This document shows, piece after piece, positions 10,144 to 21,219 of a stretch of DNA of 64,000 bases. Origin of the DNA: Deroplatys truncata (Eukaryota > Arthropoda > Insecta > Mantodea > Mantidae); contig CM060986.1 of the NCBI GenBank assembly GCA_030765065.1, positions 136,431,142-136,495,141 on the forward strand, written 5' to 3'. The position numbers were made by a program, and so were the translations under genes. The notes beneath the pieces are model-generated. The model was not told where the DNA came from. It worked only from the letters and a program-made list of their open reading frames with translations, and ran no database searches. Position 1 is the stretch's first letter, and the number at the start of each line of letters is the position of its first letter.

Positions 10144-11878
10144 ATTACCTAAGTTCTCAAATGAGAGTTAATTTACATGATAATTCAGATAAACTTTATC
10201 AACATTTTATAAAATAAAACTTAAATAACATCTTTTGCCATCCGTGCAGTGAAGATTTGACTACATCAACGGGAAAATTAAAAAAAGGAAAAAAACATAT
10301 AAAAGATGCTTTGTAGTCTATATAACCTATCGCATTTATCAAAATTAGCTCATTTATTAATTTAACATAGAATGACCCAAATCAAATAATAGTGAATAAT
10401 TGAAGTACAAGTACTGCATAGTTCTAATAACTATTATGAAAACTATCATTTCTCTGTGTGCCAGAACAGGTAGTTATTGCCATGCATGCTGCGACAGATG
10501 TTGCTAATATAAACAATCAAGTTTGACCGACTTATTGATCAGAAATTAGTGATGTGCAAGTGTAATGCACAAAAGCAAAACTGGGTGGCAGTGCTGTCGC
10601 TAACTGTGAAAGTGTGACCTTTCGAGGTCATCCACAGGTTTCACTTCTTGCCAACAACCAGTATCTCTGGTAAAGTGGAAAGATATTCAAATGCGTCAGT
10701 GCTTGTCGTGTTGCCAACCTGAATTCTGTAGCTGTTTTATGTTAAAACGGTAACAGCTTTTATGTTAGCAATGGTCGAGTTATGCAAATTATAACAGTAT
10801 TGATAGTAACAGTAGCATGACAGTATTACGAAATAGTGTAGGCAATCTTCCTATCAAGACGCTTATTAGCTCCCCTTTTCGTTAAGTTTTGCAGCGGGGA
10901 TTCCTCGTTCTGATTACTCGAATAACCGTCGCACTAAAAGCTGTATCAACTAAAACTAAATTTCGAATCTTCGTGTCTAGTTTGAAACTGTATGTTTTGG
11001 AAAGCGTTGGTATACAAACCATATTAGCAATATTGTACTTATATCAATTATTTAAAAAGCTATGAGAATTATTATTAAAAGTCAGAAACTCTTAGAAGGT
11101 GGAATTCCAGCAGGATGTTCGAGTTTCTATATATCATATCTAATACTACGAGTGATTTTCAGCTTACCAGTTAATCTTCGAATCGAAAAGTAACGAATTC
11201 ATTAAGTCAATTTTAAAATCATGATTTGAACTTGCTAGGACTAATTCGAACAAAATTAACTAATAAAACCCATAAAATAAGACAATCTTTCAAATGCTTA
11301 AATAAATAACTTCAACTCAAAACTGATCACAGCAGTTGTGACATGTATCTCAACATACTTACTAAACAAAAGTAATTTGCTGTTTTCAAAGCTTACATTT
11401 TATTTAAATTCAAACTTAAGAATTCGAAAATCTTCCAAATTATATGTTAAGGAACCTGGTTTTCTCTAAGTGTTGTTCTTAAAAGGACACACATCGATGT
11501 TTTAGCAATCTCCGTTGATATGCCGATTGTTTGAGTGTAGCATTGCTTCCACTACACAAATGATTCCTGATTATAAAGGAACGTGGGATAATTGCCCAGC
11601 GATAATAGAGTATGATCCTCAAACATCGATATAAAGAGTTACGATTGGTTGACATCCGACACTTTTTAGTGCATAAGTAGTTTATATCAGATGACTAACA
11701 CATGAGCGAAATAGTCACAAGTAATATCACAAGAAGGTCTGAGATTGCCGATAAATTCACGACTGTAGTGAGTGAACTTATTTGGAAAGCCCAGCACTTC
11801 AAATTAAGACTATTTAAGGAATAAAATAATAATTTAAATAATACTTCTGATACTGTGATTCCCCTAAACTCGGCTTAC
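10144..11878. other. Unassigned AT-rich sequence
   Basis: About 1.7 kb without repeats that I can match, no long ORF and no terminal repeats. It is the longest stretch of apparently unique DNA in the first third. Confidence 0.4.
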
Positions 11879-11886
11879 ATAATAAA

Positions 11887-11931
<45 letters not shown>
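11887..11931 (+). repeat. (AAT)n microsatellite
   Basis: About fifteen pure trinucleotide units. The overlapping minus ORF (poly-Ile) is an artefact of it. Confidence 0.95.
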
Positions 11932-11934
11932 TGT

Positions 11935-12530
11935 ATATTTGTATAATGAATGCTTAATCTTTTCTATTCCATTTGAATAATGTGAATTAAATTGAGACTG
12001 AATTAGAAGACAAATGCGTTGCAGCGGTAATCCAAAAGACAAATTTACATCGCCGTGGTCGGAATTAGGTAATTTCATTGCTATATCCGGCTGAGATTGG
12101 TCAAAATTCAATATTTTCTCTCATCTCATTGGTACATTTTCTGATGTCGCCACATAAGTTAAATAGTCACCATAATATTAACAATACGTATATAACAATG
12201 CATCACTTCTACCTACACGTGTGCAGTGAAGACCACGTTTTGTAAGTATTAAGGTTTTTAATCTTAAATTCAACATCGCATTACGACATTAGGGAAGAGC
12301 AAGAATATATTGAGTTTAAATTGAAATATTGAAAAAGATACCCTCTTTCTCTCTGATTCTTCTCTTGTTTTTGGCCAGCTGACAATTGCAAAGTCTCGCT
12401 GGATCTGCGTCACCTCTCTATATTGAAGGTGGGTGAACAGTTTCCTAACTTTTCGAGTCCGTAGCATCGAGTTTTTTTCAAATCAGAACCTCCCAACCTT
12501 AGTCCAGTTAATAGAGATAAACCAATCCTT
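11935..12530. other. Unassigned sequence
   Basis: No recognisable feature; it contains short minus ORFs only. Confidence 0.4.
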
Positions 12531-12532
12531 TA

Positions 12533-13877
12533 ATCTGGTTAATTTATGAAGAACTGTCACATTTATTTCTTTACTTATTATGTTCGAAATTAACTCAATG
12601 CCCCAATTTTAGCGCCAAATTAATCAAAATGTTCTGGAGTTTCGATTGCCTGTCACTAGATGCGCAGATGTTCATGTTGTATTCGTATTTGTTAGTTTTA
12701 TTGTTGGTAACTGTTTTTGAGATTTTGTTCTAGTCAACGTGAAAATGGAGTACATATTAAATGAACGACTCTTCCTAGTAAAGCAATATTGGATTACGAA
12801 TTCAATTACAGCTACTCAAAGGTATACCAGAGAGAATTTGGTGTTCGGAATCCTCCCCAAAGAAACATAATACTGATACTGATAAACAAATTGGAAACAA
12901 CTGGATCTCTGGTGAATGTAAAACGGCAAAACTCGTTCATTTAGGCTTCCCACGGTTGTTATTGACGTAAGAGCAGCCTGGATCAGCCACCCAAAAATCA
13001 TTAAGACGTTTGTTGCAGGAGACAGGGTACAGCTACTCAATGTGTCAGAGAGCTGTAAGTGCAGGCCTAAAGCCGTATAGGATTATGGTTGTCCATCAGT
13101 TGCAGGAACCAGATAAGGATAGACGACTGAATTATTGTTGTTGGTTTCAGGCATTCATTGTGCAAAGTCCTGTCATATTGTCCATCACATGGTTCACAGA
13201 TGAAGCATGGTTCCATTTATCCAGCTATGCGAACTCAAATAACTCACGCTATTGAGCCAGTGTTATTCATGAAACACCTATGCACCCGGTTAAAATCGGA
13301 GTTTGGTGCGCAATATTCGCACAGAGAATGATGGGACCAATTTTTTTTAAAACAATGCGAACACTGCAGAGTACCGACGGACTTTTATAGGGTTTGCTGA
13401 GCAACTAGACGATGTAGAGCTGAGTCAAGGATATTTTCAGCAGGACGGCGGTGCATGCCATACATCAAATGAATCCATGGCACTAATTGCAAGTTTCTTT
13501 GACGACCGGATAATTTCCAAGAACCTGTGCTACCGAGATCTCCGGATGTGACATTGTCGGACTTCTTTCTATGGGTTTACTTAAAAGGCAGGGTTTATGT
13601 CACACTTCCCCAGATATGGGACGATCTGGAGCTCAACATTACACAGGAGATTCAAGCTATTGACAACAGAGTCCTCCAACGGGTGGCCAGTAACATGGAA
13701 CGACGTGTTGAGTTGTGCCTTATGCAGGATGGAGGACATTTTAAACATTTGTTATAGAGGTAAATAATCTCCCAAAATTCCTCTGCATTTCAGGTATAAT
13801 AAGTTGTCGCTAGCAGAATTCGTTTTGAAACAATTAAAGAAATAAATGTATCAGTTCTTCATAAATCACCCTGAATG
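12533..13877 (+). mobile_element. Tc1/mariner-superfamily element with ~45-bp TIRs
   Basis: The left end has AATTTATGAAGAACTG, then CACATTTATTTCTTTA. The right end (13830-13877) is the reverse complement of the same with few mismatches. Flanking TA dinucleotides are at 12531-12532 and 13878-13879. At about 1.35 kb it is the usual length for a complete element with one transposase ORF. The ORF inside is broken, so the element is immobile unless helped in trans. Confidence 0.8.
12745..13757 (+). pseudogene. Broken Tc1/mariner-type transposase (DUF4817-like N-terminus)
   Basis: Translation from the ATG at 12745 starts with RLFLVKQYWITNSITATQR, the N-terminal helix-turn-helix pattern known as DUF4817 in insect transposon proteins. 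Later blocks are GYSYSMCQRAV (about 13023), RIMVVHQLQEPDKDRRLNY (about 13080) and WFTDEAWFHLS with the first catalytic Asp (about 13193). Then come FQQDGGACHT with the second (about 13436), RSPDVTLSDFFLWVYLKGR with the third (about 13530), and a C-terminal MQDGGHFKHLL stop at 13757. Several frameshifts and a stop after NSRY (13253-13255) disrupt it. The order and length match a whole transposase. Confidence 0.85.
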
Positions 13878-13889
13878 TAAACCTGAAAT

Positions 13890-14345
13890 CATTGCCTTTA
13901 ATTATGTCGGAGAAAGCAGCAGGCTGAAGACTGGGGAAGATTTCAGCTCTATCACCGAGATCTATGTGAGCTACGAGACGGAGGGAGTATGGAGGAACTT
14001 GTAGCGTAGTACCTAACGTTTCCAGCTCTAGCATCCCGACGGCGGCCCGCTTCAATACCCCCTATCTTCATGGACAGGTTCGGGCCAGGGGAATGTTTTG
14101 CTCAGAGCAGGTCTACCGCCATGTGCCTCACACCGCGTCTAGCTCTGCAACCTTGAAAATGAAGAAGGAAATGAAACGAAAGGTAACGATGGGATGGGGA
14201 AATTCTCGGAGTACGATAAGCCATTCAAGCATTTGCCTAGCGATCAAGAAAGACCACGATAGATAGCCAGTATACTTGGGATTTGAAGACGGGATGTCCG
14301 AAATACGAGCCTCAAACGCTGCTGCCTTAACCACCTGTGTTATAT
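13890..14345 (-). mobile_element. SINE-A, minus copy
   Basis: Reading down from 14345, a tRNA-like head (GGTTAAGGCAGCAGCG, GGCTCGTATTTCGG) is followed by the family body: GTGGTCTTTCTTGATCGCTAGG, in two parts CTTGATCGCTAGGCAAATGC and CGAGAATTTCCCCATCCC, then TTCAAGGTTGCAGAGC. Other SINE-A copies are at 35808, 49021, 56142 and 61270. The left end is approximate, just beyond the TIR of the transposon at 12533-13877. Confidence 0.6.
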
Positions 14346-14857
14346 CTGAGGATAAATGAAATCCTATTGGAGGTCTGGAGATTCATATGGATAAATGAAG
14401 TTCACTGACTTTAGGAAATCTCATCCCATTAACAAATCGGTAGTGCTTGGACCAAAGGTCCCTGGTATCGAATTCTTCAAATCCGATTCAATCGTCCAAC
14501 CAGCTTCACAAAATTAGGTGTAAAAAGAGAAAACCAGATGATCGTTTTTTCTGATCTTTGGTTTAAACTTAAATGAAAATATAAAAATAATCATGTGAAA
14601 TGTTGAACCTTTCCTTCATCATGTTGAAGTTTTCGAGAATTTTTTTTTCCAAAACGTTTTCTTTATCTCAAAGACGCACCCAAAGATGCTTGCTTTTTGC
14701 ATCTATAGAGAGTGGTTCCAAATAATATCAAAATGGCACCGCAAAAACCTCAATCAAATACACTACCTTGGACGGTAAATAAACTAAAGCTAGGATTACA
14801 AATTAAAATAAGGACCAAAACCCCATATGAGACTTTAGAAAAAAAAGCCAACACAAA
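14346..14857. other. Unassigned sequence
   Basis: No ORF or repeat match seen. Confidence 0.35.
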
Positions 14858-15138
14858 GCTTGGAAAGGTAGAACGAGACGACTGAAAAATTCAATGCTAC
14901 AGCCGGGATTTAAATCACGGATCTCCCAGTTTCCGTCCGATTGCTGTAACCACAGAGCTACCATGGCAACATGCCGATACGACATCAAACTCTCCAGATG
15001 ACTCGCATTTTTCCCTTTAAACAACAAGGAGATCTCAAATTGTTTTGAGATGACACACCCTAATGGCAACTTACAATGCTGTAAGTACTTTAATTCCCAG
15101 CTTCATAGTTTAATCTCTATTAGATTAATTAATGAATT
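14858..15138 (-). mobile_element. SINE-C, minus arm of a head-to-head pair
   Basis: Its complement carries GTGGTTACAGCAATCGGACG, the B-box region CGTGATTTAAATCCCGGCTG, then GCATTGAATTTTTCAGTCGT. It is related over its whole length to the plus copy at 15200-15510 in opposite orientation. The minus ORF 14803-15069 is its translation. Confidence 0.7.
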
Positions 15139-15199
15139 AATTGTGGTGTGTAGGACAAGGTTGGAAAGGTATAATCAGACGATTGAAAAACGGCTAGTG

Positions 15200-15510
15200 T
15201 GAAGAATAATTAATTCATTAATTGAGCTAATAGAGGTTAAACCATGAAGCCCGCTACTTAAAGTACTTACAGCATTGTAAGTCATCATTGGAGTATGTCA
15301 TTCTCAAAACAATGAGACCTCCTTGTGGTTTACCAGGAAAAATGCGAGTCAGCTGGAGAATTTAATACCCTACCGGCATGTTGCCATAGTAGCTCTGTGG
15401 TTAGAGCAACCGGACGGAAACGGGAGATCCGTGGTTTAAATCCCGGCTATGGCATTGAATTTTTCAGTCGTCTGATTCTATCTTTCCAATCTTGTCCTAC
15501 AATGTGGCTA
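15200..15510 (+). mobile_element. SINE-C, plus arm of a head-to-head pair
   Basis: A tRNA-like segment GTAGCTCTGTGGTTAGAGCA and GTGGTTTAAATCCCGGCTAT (15387-15450) is followed by GGCATTGAATTTTTCAGTCG and a TTGTCCTACA end. Unlike a simple SINE it has a long 5' leader that contains GCTACTTAAAGTACTTACAG. A third copy is at 45200-45520 (-). The tRNA part resembles a GTAGCTCTGTGGTTAGAGC-type tRNA head, but the B box is mutated. Confidence 0.7.
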
Positions 15511-16309
15511 GTATGGAAGAACAATTAACAACAAAGCTTTTCTCAAATGAGACATGGCCTTCATGCTCAGCACTTGTTCAGTGACAATCAAGAGTTTGTT
15601 GTGTACAACCTCAAAAAATTACTACTTGCCAGGTTTTGTTTACTGGCACTTGTTATGTTTTTTTCCAAAAAAGTTAATGTTGAAGGGTTCTATTATCAGT
15701 ACATATGAAGATTACCCTTTCTACCCATTTTAGGTACATGAATGCGTGTTACCAATGAGCCTCAAGGTTGTATTTGACACGTACATCAATGCACTTGATA
15801 TCTTACACTTTGTGGCGAACTGAAATGTGGATGTTTAAAAGATCCACACTTTTATGACTAGTTGTTGGTACATGAATATAAGAAACGTTCCTATTAAAAT
15901 ATCACATTTAAAGCAAGTAATTCAAAGTCGCCAATCTACGAAAAAATCTTAAAATAGAAACCAAACTGAAGCATAATGATATAAATTCAAAGCTTCATTC
16001 CTATATCATTTATCACCCTATCTTGGAATAAACAGCAGAGTTGCAATTTGCTTTCAAATTAATATAAAATTTCATTCAAAAAGGAAAATCGTACTATTAC
16101 TGGTACTTACTCCCGGACAACTCATTTGCTGAGAGCACCTAATTATGGTCGCGGATTCCAACTGGCGGAGGACGGTGTGTTTTCTTTCAGTGTAACAATT
16201 CTTAGTATGGCTCTCTTGGGAGCTTAAAAGAATCTCATACACTGAGCAAAAAAGTCCGTTTCATACTTAACAAGCGCCTAGTTCTCCCTAATGTTACCTA
16301 TGATGTAGG
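15511..16309. other. Unassigned sequence
   Basis: No ORF of interest. A weak tRNA/SINE-B-like stretch is visible at about 16105-16230 (CAACTGGCGGAGGACGGTG), possibly a very old SINE-B. Confidence 0.35.
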
Positions 16310-17345
16310 ATCTTTGAAGGAGAAGTTGTATTGTATTGCTGCAGTTGGAGAGCCAATTTGAAGAAGTCGGGTGTTGCTTCACGTATGGAAAGCCAATTTG
16401 AACTAGGTTGTATTGTTGTTCAACTTTGGGGAGCCGAACTTGAAGTAGTAACCACGTGCGATACAAAGTTTCCGGTAGCCTTCGCCCCAACGTTCACTTT
16501 CCGGTGGCCTTCGCCCCAATGTTTAAGAATCAACTTTGTATTTTTATGTTTTCTTTAAATATTATATATTTATGATTGCCTCGGCTGCGTCAGTATTAAT
16601 TTGTAGAAACATGTATCTCTGAACAAGGTGTGATGCGGCTAAAGAATGTAGGCTTACACAAATTATAACTTTTACTTCACTCCATTTATTAATCCTTCAC
16701 ACGATTAAATAACACTTCACTGATATAGAGAGCTGTGAGATTATTTATTAATTACCTGCACCTGTTAACACATAAACTCTTTGTAAGCTTTGTAATATTC
16801 GCCATAATTAATTTTCGTCTCATACTGAATACCTATGTATTAAACTTCTTGAGGACGCGTCTCGCGTCCAGTTAGGAACGCTGTCTACTAGCAACTGATT
16901 TCTACCGCCTGAATTTGCAAATATCATCTATTTCAAGTCTCTGATTGGCTAATCCTACTCTAATAGAATACTTTTTTTAACTTTCAGCTTTTCTGGTTGT
17001 TGATTGGCTATTTATAAACTATCTCAAAAATTGCATTGTTTCCAAGAATTACTAGTAGCATTATTAAACTTTCTAATTCATTATTGCCTCAAGGTTACCT
17101 CATTTTTACCTCATTGTTAGCAACTTTTGACCTATATTATCACAGCTCCAACATTATTAAATTACATAATACATTCACATAACATTATTAAACATGTACA
17201 AAATAATATAAACATTAATACAATGACTGTTACATACATTTTATATATTATATTATATACATATTGCTTTAAGGCGGGCTGTAATTGAATTTATATATTA
17301 TATAATTACACTGAAATCATTTAAGTGTTAAAAATGCTGTGTCAG
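16310..17345 (-). repeat. LTR-like dispersed repeat, minus copy
   Basis: It is homologous over about 1.0 kb, in opposite orientation, to 40206-41230. On the minus strand it has CCAAT boxes (AGCCAATCAACAACC at about 17014; AGCCAATCAGAG at about 16952), TATA-like TTATAAACT-type sequence between them, and a second TATA-like CTATATCAGTG downstream. An AATAAA-type signal lies near 16690. This is the U3-R-U5 order expected of a solo LTR. A target duplication and TG...CA ends could not be fixed, so LTR status is inferred. Confidence 0.5.
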
Positions 17346-17452
17346 CTAGGGGTATTTAATGAATCACTAGTCACTGCGAATCTAGTGACAAGACACCAAG
17401 TATTATTAGAAATTTGAATGGCTAAAGAAAATGTCGCTAGAAGTCATACATA

Positions 17453-18583
17453 TGAGAGCTGTCCCAGAAGTACCTGACCTAGCGTATATATAGCGGTTGT
17501 TGTTTCAAAAAAATGACTATGGTAGAAATTACCACCCTTATAATGCCTAAGTTTGAAGTTTGACGATGCTACATTGTTTAGGAATTGTTTGGCAGCCATT
17601 AATAGTGAACTCTCTCAGCGAATTTGTAAAAAACTGGACATCGTTATGTGATACAATACTTTCATTTGAAAGGTCTTAAACCAACTAATATTAATGCTGA
17701 GCTAGATTCTACTCTGGGGGGGGGGGTCTGCTCCTTCGTTTACAACAGTAAAATATTGGGTGGCAGAGTTTAAGCCTGGCCGTACGAGCTGCCAAGACAA
17801 ACATCGCATTGGTCGACCAAATGAGGTGACACGGCAGAAATTGTGAAGAAAGTCCACAAAAAGGTATTGCATGACCGTCGACTGAAAGTGTGCGAGTTAG
17901 CAGACATCGTAGGCATTTCAAAAAGTGCTGTACATCGCATACTAACTGAAAATTTAGACATGAGAAAGCTGTGCGCAAGATGGATGCCGCGTTCACTCCA
18001 ATAGAACAAAAGCAGCGTCGGAGAATGTTTCAGTCGAGTGTTTGGCGATGTTTCGCTGCAATAAAGCCGAGTTTTAGCAACGATTCATAACCATGGATGA
18101 AAAATGGGTCCATCATTTCACACCTGAGACGAAGGAATACTTAAAACAGTGGATTCAAAGGGGAGAATCGGCTCCAAAGAAGGGCGAAGACAGTTCCAGC
18201 TGCAGGCAAGATCATGGCGTCAGTTTTTTGGGATGCGCGTGGGATAATGTTCATTGATTATCTTCAAAAAGGAAAAGCAATAAATGGCTAGTATTATGCA
18301 AATGATGAAATCAAGCAAAAACGGTCACATTTAGCGAAAAAGAAGCTTCTGTTTCATCAAGACAGTTCACACATCCATTATTGCCAAGGCCAAAATCAAT
18401 GAGATTAAGTTCAAATTGCCTCCTCGTGTACCCTATTCGCCAGACTTAGGCCCCTCTGATTATTTTCTGTTTCCAAAGTTGAAGAAATGGCTTGGTGGTA
18501 AAAGATTTGCCAACAATGAAGATGTTTTTTCCAAAATTTTTGTGATTTCTTTGTTAGGCCGGGTACTTCTGGGACAGCCCTCG
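17453..18583 (+). mobile_element. mariner element with matching TIRs, internally deleted
   Basis: The left TIR TGAGAGCTGTCCCAGAAGTA, continuing CCTGACCTA, matches the reverse complement of the right end (18555-18583), CGAGGGCTGTCCCAGAAGTA then CCCGGCCTAA. TA flanks are at 17451-17452 and 18584-18585. The 1.13-kb length is short of the usual ~1.3 kb because the transposase C-terminus is missing just before the right TIR. Confidence 0.85.
17600..18545 (+). pseudogene. Broken mariner transposase
   Basis: Blocks in order: TTVKYWVAEFKPGRTSC (about 17740); RLKVCELADIVGISKSAVHR, the helix-turn-helix (about 17880); FITMDEKWVHHF, which carries the first catalytic Asp but has Lys where the family has Thr (about 18086); LFHQDSSHIH with the second Asp (about 18350); and PYSPDLGPSDYFLFPKLKKW with the third (about 18428), so the DD34D layout is recognisable. 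Frameshifts and stops separate the blocks. After KRFANNEDV the sequence jumps to the 3' TIR, so the last ~70 residues are deleted. A G-run at 17717-17728 sits at one frameshift. Confidence 0.85.
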
Positions 18584-18585
18584 TA

Positions 18586-19765
18586 CCTTGTTGACAGGTT
18601 TGATCATCATAACTTGAATGACTGGCTGCTGTGGGAAGAAAAGTATTGATTTTTATTCTCTCTACTGCTTACCTAACGTAGCGAAATTACTGCTTTCGAC
18701 CCCAAAGTAGTGCACAGAAATATCAGTGGAAATCACATTTTCAGGTGTTTTAAATCCCAAAAGCAAATCACTCAAGTAAATATTGCAGGAAGGCGACTAT
18801 ACAACTACGTCTACTTTTATTGTGTATCACGGAAGACACATAAACGACCTTGGCGACTTAAGCAGAATAAAAAAGAAACAATATAAACTGTCAAACCCTA
18901 GTTTGTCAACCGAGTTATCATAAACAATGAAATACAGAAAAGGAGTTTAGTCTTATACTAGCTACTGAATACAAATGTCTCCTAGAAAGCATACAATGAA
19001 AACGTTCACTGCTTCCATAATTACAATTAACCACGCTTACTCAAAGATGGGCATAAAACGTCAAAATGTAATCATTAGCTTGAATGACTGTGCAGTGCTG
19101 TCATTGTCTTTAACCAACTGCTTGTGATGCCGTTAGCCAGAAATGGCACAAAAAGTAACATAACGACCGCACTATTATTATGCTGACTGTGTGGGTTCGA
19201 AACTTGCCCGAGTTATGTTGACCAGCTGAGTTTCTTGCCGGAAGTTTTTCACTGCAGTCGCTTGTTATGGGTTTGGTCTGAGAGGCTTATCCCAAGAACT
19301 AAGCATTCGCAGAATTGAAAAACTAGAAACAAAACTTGTCCTATGCTTATCAATATTCTTGAGATATCCTCAGGTTACCAACATTTCTATTCGTTTTTCG
19401 TTTTCTATCATAAGTTGATCATATGATTTCTTCGTTACCAAGAAAGCTTAAAATTAGTTAAACCTGATGTTTAAATTTAGATCACGTGGATCATAAATAT
19501 CACAGCAGGTCTGTAGAGGTTAGCTTTGGCCAATATCCTGTACCATTTCAAAAATAAAACCGTATTTCAGATCATGTCTTTTCTTGTCCATGATTTTAAT
19601 AATGCATTTTACCTTTTCAATATATTCCTTTTCGAAAACGTGTTGTTAACAGGAGCCAAAGGAATTATTCCAAGTTTGTTTGTGTAATTCTGCAGAAAAT
19701 TTCATTCCAAAAATGCATTTATCAAAAAGTGAGTCATACGGTGATTAAAGGGTCAATTCTCTTAT
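18586..19765. other. Unassigned sequence
   Basis: No clear feature. GTGGGTTCGAAACTTGCC at about 19192 resembles a tRNA B box and may mark an eroded SINE, but no A box is convincing. Confidence 0.35.
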
Positions 19766-20384
19766 TAAAAAAATCTGATGTGTTACACTCACATGACTTT
19801 CTCTACTCTTGTACAAACTATTTTTACAAACCTTATTCTCCATCTACTACATGTAAATCGAGATAAACATTTGCAGACTCTATCTTATTGCTAATTTTCT
19901 TGTAGATGAAAGGGGAATGTATATTTACAAGGGCAATATAGAAATACAGTAGCCTTTAAGCACATACATATCTCTTAATAGCTGGTTGCTAGGTGCAGCA
20001 CCATTCCCTTTGCCACAGATTAATACTCTTTGCATATCCAAGACAAAAAAATCAATAACGAATTCCCATTTGAGAAAATAAGTTTTGAAAAATTTAACGG
20101 AATAACAAGCAATATCTCGAAAATGATTCACTCAACAAAAAAAATGTATATGACATAAATTGTGTATTTTAACGCAATCTACATTTTTTGTGTAGTAAAA
20201 TTTTGACTATCTCTTATGGTTTACCAGTTATGCTGTTCACAGACACACACGGACATGTTTCTAGAAATGCTTTTTTTGGATTCAGGGGGTCTCAAAACAT
20301 ATATTTCCGGTGAAATCTCGGTATCAAATTTTTGGGTGGAATAAATACTTCTACTTACTATACGTAGTGCAGAAAGTAATAAGA
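19766..20384 (+). mobile_element. DR1 copy with internal deletion
   Basis: It begins AAAAAAATCTGATGTGTTAC and ends TACGTAGTGCAGAAAGTAAT, so both ends are present. Between TTTACCAGTTATG and CTGTTCACAGACACACACGG about 330 bases of the family are missing. The junction lies in GTTATGC, which occurs at both places in intact copies. Confidence 0.75.
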
Positions 20385-20427
20385 ATAAGATCCTTTATGG
20401 ATACCACATAACAGTTCGACCTGGGAA

Positions 20428-21013
20428 AACAAAGATGTTACAACAAATATTTCGAAAACGGCTTATGATACAAAAAAGGTTATATAGCATAAATTGTATA
20501 CTTAAATTATATCTACATACTTGTTGCCGTAAGACTTTGTCTATCTCTTATGGTTCATCAGTTACACAAAATTAAAGATAATCTATTCACAATGAAGAGG
20601 AATTTTCAGGCTATTCAGAAAATTCAATAAATGCATCTTATTAGTTATCCCAATCTATTTAACATGCAGTATTTTAATAAAAATTATTATAAACACTTCT
20701 GAGAAGCTGAAAATAAAACGAACTTTCTTGCAGTCTAAATGGTAGTTTGTAGTGGGGAGATTTTATTGAAAATCTTTGCATTCAACCTTAAACAGTATCT
20801 GATTCAAATACGAAATTTGGTATTTATCTGATTTTTCGTATTTGAGTTGTGCTATTCTCTCTCTCATTCTCCTTCCCTCTCCCTTTTCTCTCTTTCTCTG
20901 CCTCCAAGCCTTTTTCTAAAAATTAGTTTTTTATTCAGTGGATTTCAAAATTTACGATGAAAGCTCGATATCGAATTTTGGTGGAATACTTCTACTCACT
21001 TTAGTAGAGAAAT
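20428..21013 (+). mobile_element. DR1 older copy with CT-rich tract
   Basis: Family blocks ATATTTCGAAAACGGCTTAT, CTATCTCTTATGGTTCATCA and AATTTGGTATTTATCTGATT are followed by a CT-rich tract (20853-20900) in place of the CA tract. It then has TTTTGGTGGAATAC and closes TTTAGTAGAGAAATTG. The 5' ~300 bases are absent. Confidence 0.65.
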
Positions 21014-21219
21014 TGTTGTTGTTGCATTAACTATTTTCGAAAACTTGTTCTTATTTAGTTTAAAATTTTCAATATTTGCAATATTTAAATATTAAGTGGC
21101 CGTTCTTTTGCTTCCTCTGAACTCCTGCAGAGAGTATGTAGTATCAGCCTTACAGAAAACAGTTGACTGTGGTCTCAAGCCTGCATTGCTCCTGTGTAGA
21201 ATAAAGTGTGTATTGAAAC

